Assembly (NCBI GenBank): GCA_937925645.1
Contig: CALAMB010000315.1
Coordinates: forward strand, 1-6,179
Source: an uncultured Acidobacteriota bacterium
GTDB taxonomy: Bacteria; Acidobacteriota; JAAYUB01
Direction: 5' to 3'
Length of the DNA: 6,179 nucleotides
Shown here: positions 5,797 to 6,179 of the stretch, in pieces
Numbering within the stretch: position 1 is the first letter of the stretch
How the letters are laid out: each line of letters begins with the position of its first letter
The notes under the pieces: model-generated
Told to the model about the DNA's origin: nothing
The model's database searches: none
The model's input: the letters and a program-made list of their open reading frames with translations, nothing else
Position numbers and translations under genes: made by a program

Positions 5797-6179
5797 CCGA
5801 TCCCGACTCCGCTACCCAAGGGCTCCCCTCCGGGGGAGCCTTTTTTAGTGAATGGGGAACAGCAAACAGTAAACAGTAAACAGTAAACAGTGAATGGTTA
5901 GGAGATAGGAGTTTCCAGTCCGTCGTGCTCGTGATTCGTAATCGTAATTCGTAATCGTGATCGTAATCGAGGCTCGAGACTTGAGGCTGGAGGCTCGTTC
6001 CTGTCCCCGTCCGTCGTGCTCGTAATTCGTAATCGTAATTCGTGATCGTAATCGTGATCGAGGCTCGAGACTCGAGGCTGGAGGCTCGTTCCCTTCCCCG
6101 TCCTTCGTGCTCGTAATTCCCAACTCGGCGTAGCCGGAACCAAAGGGGCATGATCGTGAACTCCAGCTCCGTGCCGCGA
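5786..6179 (-). CDS. possible 3' end of a minus-strand gene running into the repeats
   Basis: One minus-strand frame is open from the right edge to a TGA at 5786-5788. Its first residues in the window, 'RGTELEFTIMPLWFRLRR' (from 6178), have GC-ending codons typical of coding sequence here, and G-T-x-L-x-F-x-I resembles the last beta-strand of GHKL ATPase domains such as histidine kinases. Beyond about 6120 the frame passes through the 91-bp repeats, the heptamer array and the receptor terminator, giving low-complexity sequence ('ASITITITNYDYE') that is unlikely to be selected protein. The real gene, if any, may end just beyond the repeats' border through a frameshift, or its C-terminus may have been extended by repeat invasion. 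About ten residues are too few to assign a family. Confidence 0.2.
   Translation of the reverse strand, partial: RGTELEFTIMPLWFRLRRVGNYEHEGRGRERASSLESRASITITITNYDYELRARRTGTGTSLQPQVSSLDYDHDYELRLRITSTTDWKLLSPNHSLFTVYCLLFAVPHSLKKAPPEGSPWVAESGSARR
5821..5846 (+). terminator. intrinsic terminator of the receptor gene
   Basis: GGCTCCCC (5821-5828) pairs with GGGGAGCC (5833-5840) around a TCCG loop and is followed at once by six T residues (5841-5846). It begins 24 bases after the receptor stop. The minus strand has no T run after the stem, so it works in the plus direction only. Confidence 0.93.
5847..5910. repeat. AGTRAAY-type heptamer array
   Basis: Four perfect AAACAGT units run from 5864 to 5891. 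Read in seven-base register from 5847 the array is longer and degenerate: AGTGAAT, GGGGAAC, AGCAAAC, AGTAAAC three times, AGTGAAT, then decaying GGTTAGG and AGATAGG. AGTGAATGG occurs at both ends (5847-5855 and 5889-5897), 42 bases apart, an exact multiple of seven. It starts directly at the end of the terminator T-run. Short heptamer arrays in intergenic DNA are known, notably the STRR repeats of cyanobacteria; this one is similar in kind, with no homology claimed. Confidence 0.9.
5921..6119. repeat. 91-bp tandem repeat, two full copies and a partial third
   Basis: Copies start at 5921, 6012 and 6103, each exactly 91 bases apart; the third matches only to about 6119. The two full copies differ at about seven positions with no insertions or deletions, and four of the differences are A/G swaps within GTAAT/GTGAT motifs. 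Each unit has two parts. The first is a run of TCGTRA hexamers, some with an extra T to make seven (first copy 5929-5968). The second is four GAGRCTN heptamers (first copy 5969-5996; second copy 6060-6087). The plus strand is full of stops, while the minus strand is open in all three frames, purely because TTA, CTA and TCA are absent from the unit. Confidence 0.92.

Larger units (their letters stand above)
5847..6179. other. 333-base intergenic repeat block, no convincing gene
   Basis: After the receptor terminator the sequence consists of the heptamer array, a short spacer (about 5911-5920), the 91-bp tandem repeat and a 60-base unique tail. The tail contains a small CGGC-GTA-GCCG stem (6126-6136) directly after the last partial repeat. 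No tRNA, CRISPR repeat-spacer pattern, insertion-sequence terminus or transposase fragment is visible. An ATG at 6150 on the plus strand starts a frame that is open to the edge, but it has no properly spaced ribosome-binding site. Confidence 0.7.

Noticed and set aside
5864..6119. CRISPR array
   Set aside because: Repeats are directly abutting with no unique spacers, and the units are 7 or 91 bases, not the repeat-spacer alternation of CRISPR.

Overview
The window is a GC-rich bacterial chromosome segment. It most resembles Acidobacteriota: it has a very large Oar-type TonB-dependent receptor that begins with a carboxypeptidase-regulatory-like domain and ends in an 'FRAEAFNLFNH' type C-terminus, and a four-helix LytS-type histidine kinase of the kind common in that phylum. 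The phylum is inferred from protein style only; there is no rRNA or tRNA to confirm it.

Layout, left to right. Positions 1-581 (minus strand) hold the 5' two-thirds or so of a secreted DUF4846-family protein, cut by the left edge. A roughly 220-base divergent intergenic region follows, with a plausible promoter for that gene. Positions 803-1945 (plus strand) encode a membrane sensor histidine kinase. Its stop codon overlaps a GTG in the arrangement normally used to couple such a kinase to a LytTR response regulator, but the next frame dies after 39 codons at an abrupt AT-rich boundary. Positions 1946-2490 are a compositionally odd intergenic region. Its first part is an AT-rich island (1981-2100 is 23% GC by hand count) with short direct and inverted repeats; the later part is a GC-rich leader with a strong hairpin.

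Positions 2491-5796 (plus strand) encode the complete 1101-residue outer-membrane receptor, with a perfect Shine-Dalgarno site and a textbook intrinsic terminator at 5821-5846. Positions 5847-6179 carry no convincing complete gene. They hold a stack of short-period repeats: an AGTRAAY-type heptamer array, then a 91-bp tandem unit (two full copies and part of a third) that is itself built of TCGTRA hexamers/heptamers and GAGRCTN heptamers. The last 30 bases may be the 3' end of a minus-strand gene.

Functionally the three genes look independent: a secreted protein of unknown role, a two-component sensor that seems to have lost its adjacent partner, and a singly transcribed outer-membrane transporter whose substrate the sequence does not reveal. 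I see no clear undescribed multi-gene system. The items most worth checking are the kinase/AT-island junction and the nested repeat block at the right.
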